Below, piece by piece: positions 35,390 through 44,744 of a stretch of DNA of 64,000 nt; positions within the stretch are counted from its first letter, which is position 1, and each line of letters begins with the position of its first letter. The position numbers and the translations under genes were made by a program. A model generated the notes under the pieces. The model was not told where the DNA came from and made no database searches. It was given only the letters and a program-made list of their open reading frames with translations. This DNA comes from Aphanothece sacrum FPU1 (GTDB lineage Bacteria; Cyanobacteriota; Cyanobacteriia; Cyanobacteriales; Microcystaceae). The stretch covers positions 248,001-312,000 of the forward strand of contig NZ_BDQK01000001.1 in the NCBI RefSeq assembly GCF_003864295.1, in the 5' to 3' direction.

Positions 35390-35932
35390 ATGTCTTTAAC
35401 CCCCTCTATTTTTCGGATTTCTCCCCTAATTCGTATTACTTTAGTCAGCTTATATTTAGCGTTAACCATTCCCCTTCCTTTTCTGGCCCAAGTAACACAA
35501 ACATCTATTTCTACCTCTATCTTTTGGGGAGCTATTATCTTAGGTTTCTTGGTTTTATGGGGGGCATTAAGCGAAAAAGTAATAGTTGATGAGGACAATA
35601 TCAAGGTGACTTATCCTCAATGGTTTCCCTCTTTTTTTCGTCAGAGATGGGAACTTTCTTGGACAGAAATTAAAGACTTAAAACTCCGCACCACAGGACA
35701 AGGCGGACTGGTTTACTATTTTATTTCAGATAAGACAGAGCAAGCTTATTTATTACCGATGCGAGTGGCTGGATTTGCCCGTTTAGTTAATATTGTCACT
35801 GAAAAAACTGGGATTGATACTACGGATATTCGTCCCCTGTCTCAACCTTGGATGTATTTTATTTTGTTAGGGTTGACCTTATTGTTATTATTCGTTGATA
35901 GTTGGACTATTTTAACAGCATTAAATCAATAA
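35390..35932 (+). CDS. Membrane protein of unknown function
   Basis: 180 aa. Three hydrophobic segments: about 12-36 (ITLVSLYLALTIPLPFLA), 43-63 (IFWGAIILGFLVLWGAL) and 152-178. A soluble domain of about 85 residues between them (VIVDEDNIKVTYP...) resembles a PH-like bacterial membrane domain (bPH type) in its beta pattern. No family was firmly identified. Probably in the cytoplasmic or thylakoid membrane. Monocistronic, 106 nt after the rpe terminator. Confidence 0.68.
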   Translation: MSLTPSIFRISPLIRITLVSLYLALTIPLPFLAQVTQTSISTSIFWGAIILGFLVLWGALSEKVIVDEDNIKVTYPQWFPSFFRQRWELSWTEIKDLKLRTTGQGGLVYYFISDKTEQAYLLPMRVAGFARLVNIVTEKTGIDTTDIRPLSQPWMYFILLGLTLLLLFVDSWTILTALNQ

Positions 35933-35965
35933 AATTGTACAAAAGATTAGGAAATTGAATTCTAC

Positions 35966-36025
35966 ACCTATAATTTAGTCCACGAAGGTGGACTTTGTTT
36001 CTATAGGATAAGGCTTTAGCCTTTG
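35966..36025 (+). repeat. 3' half of a composite four-hairpin element
   Basis: P3 GTCCACGAAGGTGGAC (35978-35993), the linker TTTGTTTCTATAGGAT and P4 AAGGCTTTAGCCTT (36010-36023) are the same sequences as in the element at 4286. The 5' half is missing. The fragment ends exactly where the direct repeat at 36026 begins. Confidence 0.7.
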
Positions 36026-36213
36026 AGACTATATATGGGAATAGACACCATACATAGTGTTCAATAATTTAGAATCGCACTACTGGAATTGAAAAATTCT
36101 GTAACTTAAATTACATTTTATAAAAATAAATGGTAACATTAGTTATACTTTGTCTAATAAGATTATGGAATCATAACTTAAAGTCAGGGCTGGAACCGAT
36201 GAAGACTCATAAA
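36026..36213 (+). repeat. Left direct repeat flanking the toxin-antitoxin pair (decayed promoter plus five codons)
   Basis: 188 bp homologous to 37763-38023. It includes the AGACTATATATGGGAATAGA start, a dyad ACACCAT/AGTGT, AACTTAAATTACATTT, ATTATGGAATCATAAC and an ATG at 36199 with ATGAAGACTCATAAA. The reading frame from that ATG stops after ten codons (MKTHKCYLEI), so only the right copy drives an intact ORF. Confidence 0.85.
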
Positions 36214-36227
36214 TGTTACCTTGAAAT

Positions 36228-37310
36228 TTAACGATCAACATACTCAGTTAAATAAGAATTAACTCTTACTAAATATTTACGTAAATTTTGGTAAGGCACT
36301 AACTTATCATAGTGAAGACGACCTAAAATGATGCCAGGATGTCTTTTATGAATGTTCGCAAAATCAGAAATATCCTGACTAGAAAATTTTCCTTTTTTCT
36401 GCTGAATAAACCCTTCTAAAGCATCAGGATGAATTAACCAATCTCTTGCTAATTGATTCGCTTCGGATTCTTGCTCATTATCCTCTAACTGATCCATATT
36501 GTCTAGATATAATCCTTGATGTCCGGCAAAAATATGACCAATTTCGTGCATTAAAGTAAACCAAAAATAATCAATTCGGTTATATCTTAAAGTTAAGGCA
36601 ATTACTGGATTTTTCTCAAGATAAAACATGGCACCATCCAGATAAGTTTTATTGAGATGGGGAACCATAATAAAATGAATTCCTAAATCCTTGAATAATT
36701 TTGGAAGGTTAATAATTTGTTCTTCTTTTTCTGAATAAGCAAGAATATTAGGAATAGCCGTTTTGAGTTGTTCAAGTTTAAACTTTTCAATTTTTCGTTT
36801 TTTGGCTAAATATTCAACTCGCTTCATCCAAGAAATTAGGGATGATTTTTCTGGGTCTAATTGGTCATTATGACGAAAATTAACTGCTAATTTGGGACTT
36901 TCTAAAGGAGAATTAATTCCTAAAAAATCACATATATTTTTTTCTAATTCATCTAAAAATTCAGTCGGTTTAATCCATTGACGTTTAATTAATTCAGCAA
37001 CAGGAGCAACGGTATACAAACGACTCCGACGCTCAATATCAGAGTCGTCTTTCTGCTTGTTTGCTAAAAAAAGGCGATAATTAGCTTCTAAATTTGTCCA
37101 AAAAGTAGGAGATGTTCCTAATGCTTGAGATAATTCTATAGCTGTTTCTGGGGTAATTTGTTTGGTTCCTTGAATGATTTCATTAATAGTTTGGGGTGGA
37201 CGTTTTATGATTTTTGCTAAGTCTTTTTGTGTCCATCCACGAGCGTCTAATTCTCTACTTAAAATACGTCCAGGGGCCACAACTCGCGCAGGTTTTAAAT
37301 TATTAGTCAT
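36228..37310 (-). CDS. higA: HigA-type antitoxin with fused ImmA/IrrE metallopeptidase domain
   Basis: 360 aa. The N-terminal HTH (about 15-70) reads GRILSRELDARGWTQKDLAKII, the HigA/VapI style. The C-terminal region (about 200-300) is an ImmA/IrrE peptidase with MHEIGHIFAGH at about 253-263, an intact HExxH zinc site, and a downstream ESEANQLARDWL with the third ligand Glu. The HTH should bind its own promoter and neutralise the upstream toxin; the peptidase may be a sensor or relieve repression, as ImmA does. It starts 13 nt after higB. The pair sits between two direct repeats that duplicate a promoter, hinting at insertion. Confidence 0.85.
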   Translation of the reverse strand: MTNNLKPARVVAPGRILSRELDARGWTQKDLAKIIKRPPQTINEIIQGTKQITPETAIELSQALGTSPTFWTNLEANYRLFLANKQKDDSDIERRSRLYTVAPVAELIKRQWIKPTEFLDELEKNICDFLGINSPLESPKLAVNFRHNDQLDPEKSSLISWMKRVEYLAKKRKIEKFKLEQLKTAIPNILAYSEKEEQIINLPKLFKDLGIHFIMVPHLNKTYLDGAMFYLEKNPVIALTLRYNRIDYFWFTLMHEIGHIFAGHQGLYLDNMDQLEDNEQESEANQLARDWLIHPDALEGFIQQKKGKFSSQDISDFANIHKRHPGIILGRLHYDKLVPYQNLRKYLVRVNSYLTEYVDR

Positions 37311-37323
37311 ATTTTTCCTCCTA

Positions 37324-37623
37324 TTAGTGGTAATCTTCTATATCAATAATAAGGAGATAGTTTCCTTCCTCATCTTTCTCAAGTACCACAATTAAACGCC
37401 ATTGACCATTTAAACGTAAAGAACGTTGTCCTTGTTTACCTCGTTTTCCTGATAGTTTTTCAAATCTTAGTCCGTTAAAAGCATATAAGTCTCGTTCACT
37501 TTCTGCGGAATCAATAATTGCCATAACTTCAAAGAAGTCATCGATAACATTAGGGTATTTGTGAGCATTTTTTTCTTCGGTATAGAGTGCCTCTATCTTT
37601 TTATTTTTAAACCTAAATTTCAC
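37324..37623 (-). CDS. higB: HigB-like (RelE superfamily) toxin
   Basis: 99 aa, the usual toxin length. Segments IEALYTEEK, LYAFNGLRFEKLSGKRGKQGQRSLRLNGQWRLIVVLE match HigB, with the basic residues that in this family cleave mRNA on the ribosome. First gene of a minus-strand pair with the HigA-ImmA antitoxin (toxin first, as in hig loci). The promoter for the pair probably lies at about 37625-37760, just before the right direct repeat. Confidence 0.87.
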   Translation of the reverse strand: MKFRFKNKKIEALYTEEKNAHKYPNVIDDFFEVMAIIDSAESERDLYAFNGLRFEKLSGKRGKQGQRSLRLNGQWRLIVVLEKDEEGNYLLIIDIEDYH

Positions 37624-37762
37624 GACATTACCTTCTGTCCTGTTTTGTCTTTCTGCATTATAATACAGTTAAATTCAGACTTAGGGTGAATCGCTGAATT
37701 TATAATAATACATATCAATGGTTTAAGCTAGTGTTATGTTAAGGCAAGTAACGCTACAAGTA

Positions 37763-38023
37763 AGACTATATATGGGAATAGACACCATACATGGTGTTCA
37801 AATTTTCCCAAATTCAGTATTTTTCCGTACTAACACACTAAATCTGGAAATATAAAGTTTTTCTGAAATTTATAATCAGACTACTAGATTTGAAAAATTC
37901 TCAAAAAATCTGTAACTTAAATTACATTTTGTAAAAATAAATAGTAAAATTAGTTACACTTTGTATAATAAGATTATGGAATCATAACTTAAAGTCAGGC
38001 TGGGACAGATGAAGACCCACAAA
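37763..38023 (+). repeat. Right direct repeat flanking the toxin-antitoxin pair (intact promoter plus first five codons of a small gene)
   Basis: 261 bp homologous to 36026-36213 but carrying about 70 bp extra in the middle. It has an exact GTA-N8-TAC, whereas the left copy is degenerate there. It ends at ATGAAGACCCACAAA, the beginning of the small membrane protein gene. Confidence 0.85.
37944..37957 (+). promoter_or_regulatory. Candidate NtcA-binding site
   Basis: GTA-AAATTAGT-TAC fits the NtcA consensus GTAN8TAC exactly. A TAN3T-like -10 box (TAACTT) lies about 26 bp downstream and the ATG of the small gene 51 bp downstream, a workable spacing. The nitrogen context (nirA and narB next door) supports it. 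The GTA...TAC half-sites are short, so chance matches are possible. Confidence 0.4.
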
Positions 38024-38236
38024 TTCAGAGGCTATTGCAAAAATCAGATTGTGGCTACCAATGGCGCATTAGGTCAGCGCAAAGAAAAGCCTACAGGTCT
38101 TATTTTACTGATTTTGATTGTTTTTTTGCTTTTAGGGGTAATTCATTTTATTTATGGCTCAACCCTAACATCTTCTTCAACTCAAGGGCTAAACCTTCCC
38201 CACGAAGGGACTTTGTGGCAGTTTCTGGGGAAATAG
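38009..38236 (+). CDS. Small single-pass membrane protein (hypothetical)
   Basis: 75 aa with one hydrophobic helix at about 29-50 ([20 protein letters not shown]) after a basic N-terminus. No family recognised. Its last 89 nt overlap the 3' end of narB on the opposite strand. Support for a real gene: the conserved promoter region with a possible NtcA site, and the ATG within the direct repeat. The 3' part, under the narB overlap, may be passively open. If real, it could be a small nitrogen-responsive protein. Confidence 0.5.
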   Translation: MKTHKFRGYCKNQIVATNGALGQRKEKPTGLILLILIVFLLLGVIHFIYGSTLTSSSTQGLNLPHEGTLWQFLGK

Positions 38237-40400
38237 TCACTAACTTCAATTGTACCGCACAAGCTTTTAATTCCGGTTGTAAAGAGGAAGGACAAGCTTC
38301 CGGGTGAGTTAGGGCGTTAGCTTCTGCATCGCTTGCCCAGAGTGCGCCCCAGTGCATTGGTACAAAAACCGTTTTAGGGGCGATCGCCTTAGTGATTTTA
38401 GCCGGAAAACGTGCCATTCCCCGACGCGATCGCACTTCTACTAGATTATTCTCTTGAATGCCTAATTTTTGAGCATCCTGGGGGTGAATCTCAATGAACG
38501 GGAGGGGGTGCATCTTAGTGATCTTTTCAATGCGTCCAGTGCGAGTTTGAGTGTGCCAATGACCATATAATCGCCCGGTGGTGAGGACAAGAGGATAGGC
38601 CTCATCGGGGGGTTCAGCAAGTCCCCTAGAATGATAAGCCGCAAATCTCGCCCGTCCATCAGGGGTATTAAAGCGAAAATCCGTATAAAGTCGTTTATTG
38701 GTGCGATTTTGCTCTGTTTCTTCACCAGCTTCTAGATAAGGCCAGTGATCAGGATAAGGCCATTGTAACGGGCCGTAAGTACGTAACCGTTCATGACTTA
38801 ACCCGGAACAGTCACAAGGACGACCAGTGGTAATTCTTGCGAATTCTTCGTAAACTTGCGCCGAATTCTTAAATTTAAACCCTTTTTCAAACCCTAATCT
38901 CCGTCCCACTTCGGCAAAAATTTCCCAATCTGCCCTCGCTTCTCCAGGAGGATCACGAAATTTAGGGGCCAGGGTGACAATGCGTTCAGAATTGGTCATT
39001 GTACCCGCTTTTTCACTCCATTGAGCCGCAGGGAGTAAAATATGAGCATAAGCTGCCGTTTCTGTGGGATAGTAAGCATCTTGATAAACCGTAAACGGCG
39101 ATCGCCTTAAAGCCGCTTGAGTCCGTTTAATATCGGGCATACTAACGGCTGGATTTGTGGCGGCAATCCATAATAACCCGACTTCTGAGGTTTCTAACCC
39201 TTCGATCATTTCCCAAGCAGTACGACCCCGTTGAGGTTGAATACTACCAGGAGGAAGATCCCAAAATTGTTCAATTTCGGCCCGATGTTGGGGATTATTG
39301 ACGACACGATAACCAGGTAAAATATGAGAAAGGCCTCCAGCTTCTCGTCCCCCCATAGCATTAGGTTGACCTGTCAGAGAAAAGGGCCCGGCCCCCGGTT
39401 TACCGATATCACCTGTCATCAGATGAAGATTAATCAGGGTGCGGACTTTGGCAGTTCCTTCCGAAGACTGATTAATTCCCATAGACCATAAAGAGAGAAC
39501 GTTCTGTGCTTCACCCCAATATCTAGCCGCTTGTTCTAAATGATCAATACGAATACCACATTTACGGGAGACTAATTCCGGGGGATAATGACAAATGACC
39601 TCAGCATAGTCCGAAAACCCTTTTGTACATTCATCGATAAAAAACATATTTGTATAGCCCCAAAGCATCAATAAATGAGCTATACCGTTGAATAAATCAA
39701 TGTCTGTGCCAGGATTAATGGCTAGATGTAAATCTGCTGCTTCGGCGGTTTGAGTGCGACGAGGATCAACCACAATCATTTTAACCTGACGATTTTTTTT
39801 GTGGTGTTGACGTAAACGGTTAAAGACAATGGGATGACATTCTGCAGTATTGGTTCCTACTAAAAAAGCACAGTCGGTTAACTCTAAATCTTCATAACAA
39901 CAGGGGGGGCCGTCACTGCCGAAACTTTGAATATAACCAGAAACGGCGGAAGACATACACAAACGGGAATTTGCATCAAAATTATTGGTTCCCAGATGGC
40001 CTTTAAACAATTTTTGAGCAATATAATAATCTTCTGTCTGAAATTGACCCGAACCGTACATACATAAAGCATCTGCTCCTTGGTTTTTGTGTACTATTTG
40101 AATACGGTTAACAATAGTTTCTAAGGCTTGATCCCAACTTACACGACGAAATTCATCATCTAAAGATTTCCGCATCATGGGATATTTTAGACGATCTTTT
40201 TCTAAAGATTCTGTCACCGTTGCCCCTTTGACACAGACTTTGCCCATACTAGACGGGTGAGTGCGATCGCCTCTAATTTGCCAGACGGGGTTTCCTTGAC
40301 TATCTCGATGTACCGCTTTACCAGGTTGGGCCGGGGGTAAAGCTTCTAAACCACAACCAACGCCACAGTAAGGACAAACCGTTTTTGCTGAGTCAGTCAT
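38148..40400 (-). CDS. narB: Ferredoxin-nitrate reductase
   Basis: 750 aa. The N-terminal [4Fe-4S] ligands are in [12 protein letters not shown], and molybdopterin oxidoreductase motifs run through the protein: [51 protein letters not shown] and [15 protein letters not shown]. The C-terminal molybdopterin-dinucleotide domain has [16 protein letters not shown]. It reduces nitrate to nitrite with ferredoxin electrons from photosynthesis. It follows nirA on the minus strand with 222 bp between, but no nrt transport genes lie in between. The overlap with the small + strand ORF is convergent. Confidence 0.96.
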   Translation of the reverse strand: MTDSAKTVCPYCGVGCGLEALPPAQPGKAVHRDSQGNPVWQIRGDRTHPSSMGKVCVKGATVTESLEKDRLKYPMMRKSLDDEFRRVSWDQALETIVNRIQIVHKNQGADALCMYGSGQFQTEDYYIAQKLFKGHLGTNNFDANSRLCMSSAVSGYIQSFGSDGPPCCYEDLELTDCAFLVGTNTAECHPIVFNRLRQHHKKNRQVKMIVVDPRRTQTAEAADLHLAINPGTDIDLFNGIAHLLMLWGYTNMFFIDECTKGFSDYAEVICHYPPELVSRKCGIRIDHLEQAARYWGEAQNVLSLWSMGINQSSEGTAKVRTLINLHLMTGDIGKPGAGPFSLTGQPNAMGGREAGGLSHILPGYRVVNNPQHRAEIEQFWDLPPGSIQPQRGRTAWEMIEGLETSEVGLLWIAATNPAVSMPDIKRTQAALRRSPFTVYQDAYYPTETAAYAHILLPAAQWSEKAGTMTNSERIVTLAPKFRDPPGEARADWEIFAEVGRRLGFEKGFKFKNSAQVYEEFARITTGRPCDCSGLSHERLRTYGPLQWPYPDHWPYLEAGEETEQNRTNKRLYTDFRFNTPDGRARFAAYHSRGLAEPPDEAYPLVLTTGRLYGHWHTQTRTGRIEKITKMHPLPFIEIHPQDAQKLGIQENNLVEVRSRRGMARFPAKITKAIAPKTVFVPMHWGALWASDAEANALTHPEACPSSLQPELKACAVQLKLVTISPETATKSLRGEGLALELKKMLGLSHK

Positions 40401-40479
40401 ATTTGAGAATAAGGGTTAGGGGTTAGGGGTTTATGGTCTAAAATTAAGACTAGGGTGATTTCTGGGGCAGAATTTAGCC

Positions 40480-40614
40480 ATGACAACAGTAATCTTAAAC
40501 TTAGATACAGTAAACCTCAGTGATGAACAATTTTACCAACTGTGTCAAGTTAACCAAGATTGGCAGCAAACCTTATTGAATTCGTTACAAAAGTTAAGAA
40601 TTCATAATTCATAA
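40480..40614 (+). pseudogene. Truncated Uma2-family (DUF820) gene start
   Basis: Reads MTTVILNLDTVNLSDEQFYQ followed by LCQVNQDWQ, which matches the N-terminus of Uma2 (PD-(D/E)XK-like) proteins common in cyanobacteria. It then departs from the family and stops after 44 codons. Lies antisense in the nirA-narB gap. Everything after about codon 30 of a family member is missing. Confidence 0.7.
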
Positions 40615-40622
40615 TTCATAAT

Positions 40623-42167
40623 TTATTTCGCTGTTGCCCCAAAATTCTCGATTAAAATCTTGGACAAAATAGGGATTAAATCTTCACAAGCAATGCCTTT
40701 TTGTACACAAGTTCCTAAATGTGCATCTTTGCCAACTTTACCCCCCATATACAGGTCAACTCCTTCGACAGTTTTGCCATCTTTGCGGACTTTGGTTCCC
40801 ATTAAGCCAATATCAGCCACTTGAGGTTGTCCACAAGAATTAGGACATCCTGTCCAATGAATTCGTACTGTGCGGGGAAGATTTAATAGTTCATCTAAAG
40901 CCTTCCCTAACTTAACAGCCCTATTTTTCGTTTCTATCAGGGCAAAGCCACAAAATTGCGCCCCAGTACAGGAAACTAAGGCCCTTTGTAAGGGTTTAGG
41001 GTTAATGCTGAATTTTTGTAGTAAGGGTTCAGCTAGAAATAGTTCTAGATTTTCCGTGGAAATATGTGGAATAATGACATTTTGTTCAACCGTTAGGCGA
41101 ATTTCACCATTTCCATAAACTTCGGCTAATCTCGCTAAATCTAACATATCTTGAGCATATAATCGCCCCACAGGAATATGTAAGCCCACATAATTCATTC
41201 CTGGCTGTTTTTGCGGAAAAACTCCAATATGATCCCGTTTATCCCAGTCAATTGCGTCTTCTTGAGCAGCCATAGCCAAAGGATGGCTTAATTGGGCTTC
41301 GACTTCGGCCCGGAATTTATTAATGCCCCATTCATCAATTAACCACATCAGACGGGCTTTTTGACGGTTAGCTCTTAAACCATGATCTCGATATACAGTA
41401 AGAATGGCGTAGCATAAACTGATCACTTTGTCAATACTTAGATTAATCCAAGCATTTAAGGGAATAGCCGCTTCACAGCGTTTAGCGGAGAAAAAGCCAC
41501 CAACTAACACATTAAACCCTAATTCACCGTCTTTATAAGCAGGAACAAAGGCAATATCATTAATTTCTGCATGGACTGAGTTATCCCGTCCCCCTTCAAT
41601 GGCAATATTAAATTTACGGGGTAAATTAGTAAAATTATAATTACCTTCACCCTTGTTAGTAACAATGTCTTGAACTTTGCGTACTAATTCACGGGTATCA
41701 ATTAATTCGTCTTGATCTAACCCTGCAACGGGTGAACCCGTAATGTTGCGTACACTATCCATTCCCGACTGAACAGAAGTCAGATCAACAGCTTTCAGAC
41801 GACGGAAAATGTCTGGGATGTCTTCGAGACGAATGCCCCTTAATTGTAGGTTTTGTCGCGTGGAGATGTCGGCATTGCCATCATCTCCATACCGTTGTAC
41901 AATTTGTCCTAAGACTTCCATTTGATCGCTGGTTAAGATGCCATTGGGAATGCGTAGGCGTAACATGAATTTTCCTGGTGTGACAGGACGATAAAATACC
42001 CCTACCCACTTGAGTCGATATTCTAAATCGGTTTTGTCCATTGCTTCCCAACCAATCCGGGCAAAATACTCTAGCTCATCTCTAATGGCTAGTCCGTCTT
42101 TTTCGGCTTTAAACTTCTCAAATTTGTTTAAAGAATTTGTTGTCTCAGGTTTAGTGCTTTGTACCAT
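40623..42167 (-). CDS. nirA: Ferredoxin-nitrite reductase
   Basis: 514 aa from the ATG at 42167 (MVQSTKPETTNSLNKFEKFK); an upstream ATG at 42236 adds a poorly conserved tail. The two siroheme/[4Fe-4S] cysteine motifs are CTGAQFCGF and CPNSCGQPQ, and the family segments SGMDSVRNITGSP and NLPRKFNIAIEGGRDNS are present. It reduces nitrite to ammonia with six electrons from ferredoxin. Leads the nirA-narB transcript on the minus strand. The upstream region has a possible NtcA site at 42230-42243. Shared with tig is the divergent spacer. Confidence 0.95.
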   Translation of the reverse strand: MVQSTKPETTNSLNKFEKFKAEKDGLAIRDELEYFARIGWEAMDKTDLEYRLKWVGVFYRPVTPGKFMLRLRIPNGILTSDQMEVLGQIVQRYGDDGNADISTRQNLQLRGIRLEDIPDIFRRLKAVDLTSVQSGMDSVRNITGSPVAGLDQDELIDTRELVRKVQDIVTNKGEGNYNFTNLPRKFNIAIEGGRDNSVHAEINDIAFVPAYKDGELGFNVLVGGFFSAKRCEAAIPLNAWINLSIDKVISLCYAILTVYRDHGLRANRQKARLMWLIDEWGINKFRAEVEAQLSHPLAMAAQEDAIDWDKRDHIGVFPQKQPGMNYVGLHIPVGRLYAQDMLDLARLAEVYGNGEIRLTVEQNVIIPHISTENLELFLAEPLLQKFSINPKPLQRALVSCTGAQFCGFALIETKNRAVKLGKALDELLNLPRTVRIHWTGCPNSCGQPQVADIGLMGTKVRKDGKTVEGVDLYMGGKVGKDAHLGTCVQKGIACEDLIPILSKILIENFGATAK

Positions 42168-42229
42168 AGTTGGTACTCCTATTGCTGTTGTGTTGCCCTC
42201 ATTCAACCACTTTATTCTTGCTCCATTTT

Positions 42230-42243
42230 GTAACATTAGTCAC
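42230..42243 (-). promoter_or_regulatory. NtcA-like site upstream of nirA
   Basis: On the minus strand GTG-ACTAATGT-TAC matches GTAN8TAC with one mismatch. A TAN3T box (TAAAGT) is about 15 bp downstream, shorter than the usual 22. It overlaps the alternative start at 42236, which favours the start at 42167. Confidence 0.35.
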
Positions 42244-42417
42244 TAATTGTTCTTTGTTATGAATAAAACGCATCGAAATCATTCATTTTTAACATAAAGA
42301 TGAGATTGTAGTCAAATCAAAAGAGTCCCAGGATTTAACCCTGGGTAAAATGAGATTGGGATTGCTTTTTGCTGAGAATTATGGCATGATACAAAATTGT
42401 CCGAAATCGTAACATCT

Positions 42418-43827
42418 ATGAAAGTCACCCAGGAAAAACTCCCCGATAGTCAAATTGGCTTAAAAATCGAAATCCCGGCTGAAACCTTAAAAAAAGCCTA
42501 TGAAAAAACGGTCAATAATTTAGCCCGTACCGCCAATATTCCTGGGTTTCGGAAAGGAAAAGTACCGCGTCAAATTCTGCTGCAACGGTTAGGAAAGCAA
42601 TATATTAAGGCAGCAACCCTAGAAGAATTGATTCAAGAAACTGTCAAAAATGTTATCAAAGAAGAATCTTTAGAAGTATTAGGCAATAACTATCTACTAC
42701 GTTCTAGTTTTGAGGAATTAATTGGTAAATTTAACACGGAAGAACCCCTCACCTTTTTAGCTGCTGTTGATGTACCCCCCACAGTCGAACTGGGAGATTA
42801 TCATACTTTAAGTATCAAAGCGGAAGAAACCGTCTATAATCCGCAAAAATTAGAAGATTGGCTCAAAGAACGTCAGGAAAAACAAGCAACTCTCGTTCCC
42901 GTTGAAGATCGTCCCTTACAAATGGGAGATGTAGCTATTGTTGACTATGAGGGACGTTTTGCACCCGCAGAAGGGGAAGAACTCAGCAGTGAACCCATTC
43001 CTGGAGTTCATGGGAAAGATTTTCGGGTTGATCTCGAAGAAGGTCGTTTTATCGCAGGAATGGTAGAGGGGATGGTGGGAATGAACCCCGAAGAAATTAA
43101 GGATATTTCTTTAGTTTTTCCTGACGAATATCCTCAAGAAGATTTAGCTGGACAACCCGTCGTTTTTAGAATTACTCTCAAAGAAATTAAAGAAAAAGAG
43201 TTACCTGAACTTGATGACGATTTCGCTGAAGAAGTTAGCAAATATGAAACTATTGCTGAGTTACGGGAGTCTTTAGAAAAAGAGTTTCAAGAAGAAGCGG
43301 CAAACGCTACCAAAAAAAGCACCCAAGATGCAATTATTGCTCAATTAATGGAACTCTGTACGGCCGATATTCCTGATACGATGATACAAGACCAAATTAC
43401 CCAAGTGCTTACCCAAACTGCGATGCAGATGGAACAAATGGGAATTGATCTACGTCAATTGTTTACTCAAGAAAATCTGCCAAAATTGAGAGAAAATGCT
43501 CGTCCTGAAGCTTTCGCCAGACTTAAACAAACCTTAGTTATTAAAGAAATTGCTAAGGTTGAAAATATTAAGATAGGGGAGTCTGCCATTCAAGAGAGAA
43601 GTCAGACGGTTATTGAGCAATTATCGGGACAACAGGTTGATGCAGATAAATTACGTCAACTGGTATACGACGACTTGTTAGCAGAGGCTACTCTAGATTG
43701 GCTTCAAGACAAAGCCACCGTAGAATTGGTTCCCGAAGGTACTTTAAAAGCGGCTGAAACAGAGGAAACTGAAGAAACCGAAGAAACACAAACAATAGAT
43801 GTTAGTGCTTCTGACTCAGAAGAATAA
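42418..43827 (+). CDS. tig: Trigger factor (ribosome-associated chaperone and PPIase)
   Basis: 469 aa from the ATG at 42418 (MKVTQEKLPDSQIGLKIEIP); a TTG at 42397 adds a short non-conserved extension. Ribosome-binding domain with the signature IPGFRKGKVP. PPIase FKBP-like domain at about 155-245 (VAIVDYEGRF...). C-terminal substrate-binding arms follow, ending in a low-complexity EET-rich tail. It meets nascent chains at the tunnel exit. Upstream of clpP-clpX on the same strand, a conserved cyanobacterial and proteobacterial gene order. Confidence 0.96.
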   Translation: MKVTQEKLPDSQIGLKIEIPAETLKKAYEKTVNNLARTANIPGFRKGKVPRQILLQRLGKQYIKAATLEELIQETVKNVIKEESLEVLGNNYLLRSSFEELIGKFNTEEPLTFLAAVDVPPTVELGDYHTLSIKAEETVYNPQKLEDWLKERQEKQATLVPVEDRPLQMGDVAIVDYEGRFAPAEGEELSSEPIPGVHGKDFRVDLEEGRFIAGMVEGMVGMNPEEIKDISLVFPDEYPQEDLAGQPVVFRITLKEIKEKELPELDDDFAEEVSKYETIAELRESLEKEFQEEAANATKKSTQDAIIAQLMELCTADIPDTMIQDQITQVLTQTAMQMEQMGIDLRQLFTQENLPKLRENARPEAFARLKQTLVIKEIAKVENIKIGESAIQERSQTVIEQLSGQQVDADKLRQLVYDDLLAEATLDWLQDKATVELVPEGTLKAAETEETEETEETQTIDVSASDSEE

Positions 43828-43893
43828 AAGGATAGGGGCGAATAGCCATTGACCCCTACCATAGCCGATGGGGAAAGCTAATAAAGTAAAGTA

Positions 43894-43918
43894 AGACGGC
43901 TCATCAAATTAGCCGTCT
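43894..43918 (+). terminator. Hairpin downstream of tig
   Basis: AGACGGCT (43894-43901) pairs with AGCCGTCT (43911-43918), followed by a GTTTGTG T-rich tail. Separates tig from clpP. Confidence 0.65.
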
Positions 43919-44043
43919 GTTTGTGTTAGGATGAAACGAGTTGAGATCTTAATTAACCCCTAATACCTATAGTTTCGTAGGTGTAAACGGGAAATCTCAA
44001 CGAATTCTTAATCTTTAAAATTTTTGACCTGACTTAACGGGCT

Positions 44044-44733
44044 ATGATTCAATCTCAATCCTTAGATTATGCCATGCACAACCAACGTTCCTCAGAGATA
44101 TACTCCATGAGTCAAAACGTTGTACCGATGGTAGTCGAACAGTCTGGAGTGGGAGAACGGGCCTTTGATATTTATTCTCGTTTACTACGGGAGCGCATTA
44201 TCTTTCTAGGAACCCCTGTAGATGATCAGGTGGCTGACTCCATTGTCGCCCAATTACTGTTCCTCGATGCGGAAGACCCGGATAAAGATATTCAAATTTA
44301 TATCAATTCTCCTGGGGGTTCAGTTTATGCTGGACTCGCTATTTATGATACCATGCAACAAATTCGCCCTAATGTGGTTACCATTTGTTTTGGATTAGCT
44401 GCTAGTATGGGAGCATTCCTGTTATCAGGAGGAACCCAAGGAAAGCGCATGGCTCTGCCTAGTTCTCGTATTATGATTCACCAACCTTTGGGGGGCGCAC
44501 AAGGACAGGCAGTGGAAATTGCAATTCAAGCCAAAGAAATCCTTTATATCAAGCGGCGATTGAATGAAATGCTCGCTGAGCATACCAAACAACCTTTTGA
44601 TATGATAGCTGCCGATACGGAGCGAGACTTTTTTATGTCAGCTCACGAGGCCAAAGATTACGGTCTGATCGATAGAGTAATTGTTCGGCAAGAGTTACCT
44701 GACCCCACTGTTCCTGTCACCTCACTCACCTAA
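44044..44733 (+). CDS. clpP: ATP-dependent Clp protease proteolytic subunit
   Basis: 229 aa. The catalytic Ser is in [14 protein letters not shown], His in [15 protein letters not shown], and Asp near the end ([15 protein letters not shown] region). Full length for cyanobacterial ClpP paralogues that sit next to clpX. An ATG at 44107 ([10 protein letters not shown]) is an alternative start; the one at 44044 is kept. It is 11 nt upstream of clpX, so translation is likely coupled. Confidence 0.95.
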   Translation: MIQSQSLDYAMHNQRSSEIYSMSQNVVPMVVEQSGVGERAFDIYSRLLRERIIFLGTPVDDQVADSIVAQLLFLDAEDPDKDIQIYINSPGGSVYAGLAIYDTMQQIRPNVVTICFGLAASMGAFLLSGGTQGKRMALPSSRIMIHQPLGGAQGQAVEIAIQAKEILYIKRRLNEMLAEHTKQPFDMIAADTERDFFMSAHEAKDYGLIDRVIVRQELPDPTVPVTSLT

Positions 44734-44744
44734 ATCACAAGCTT

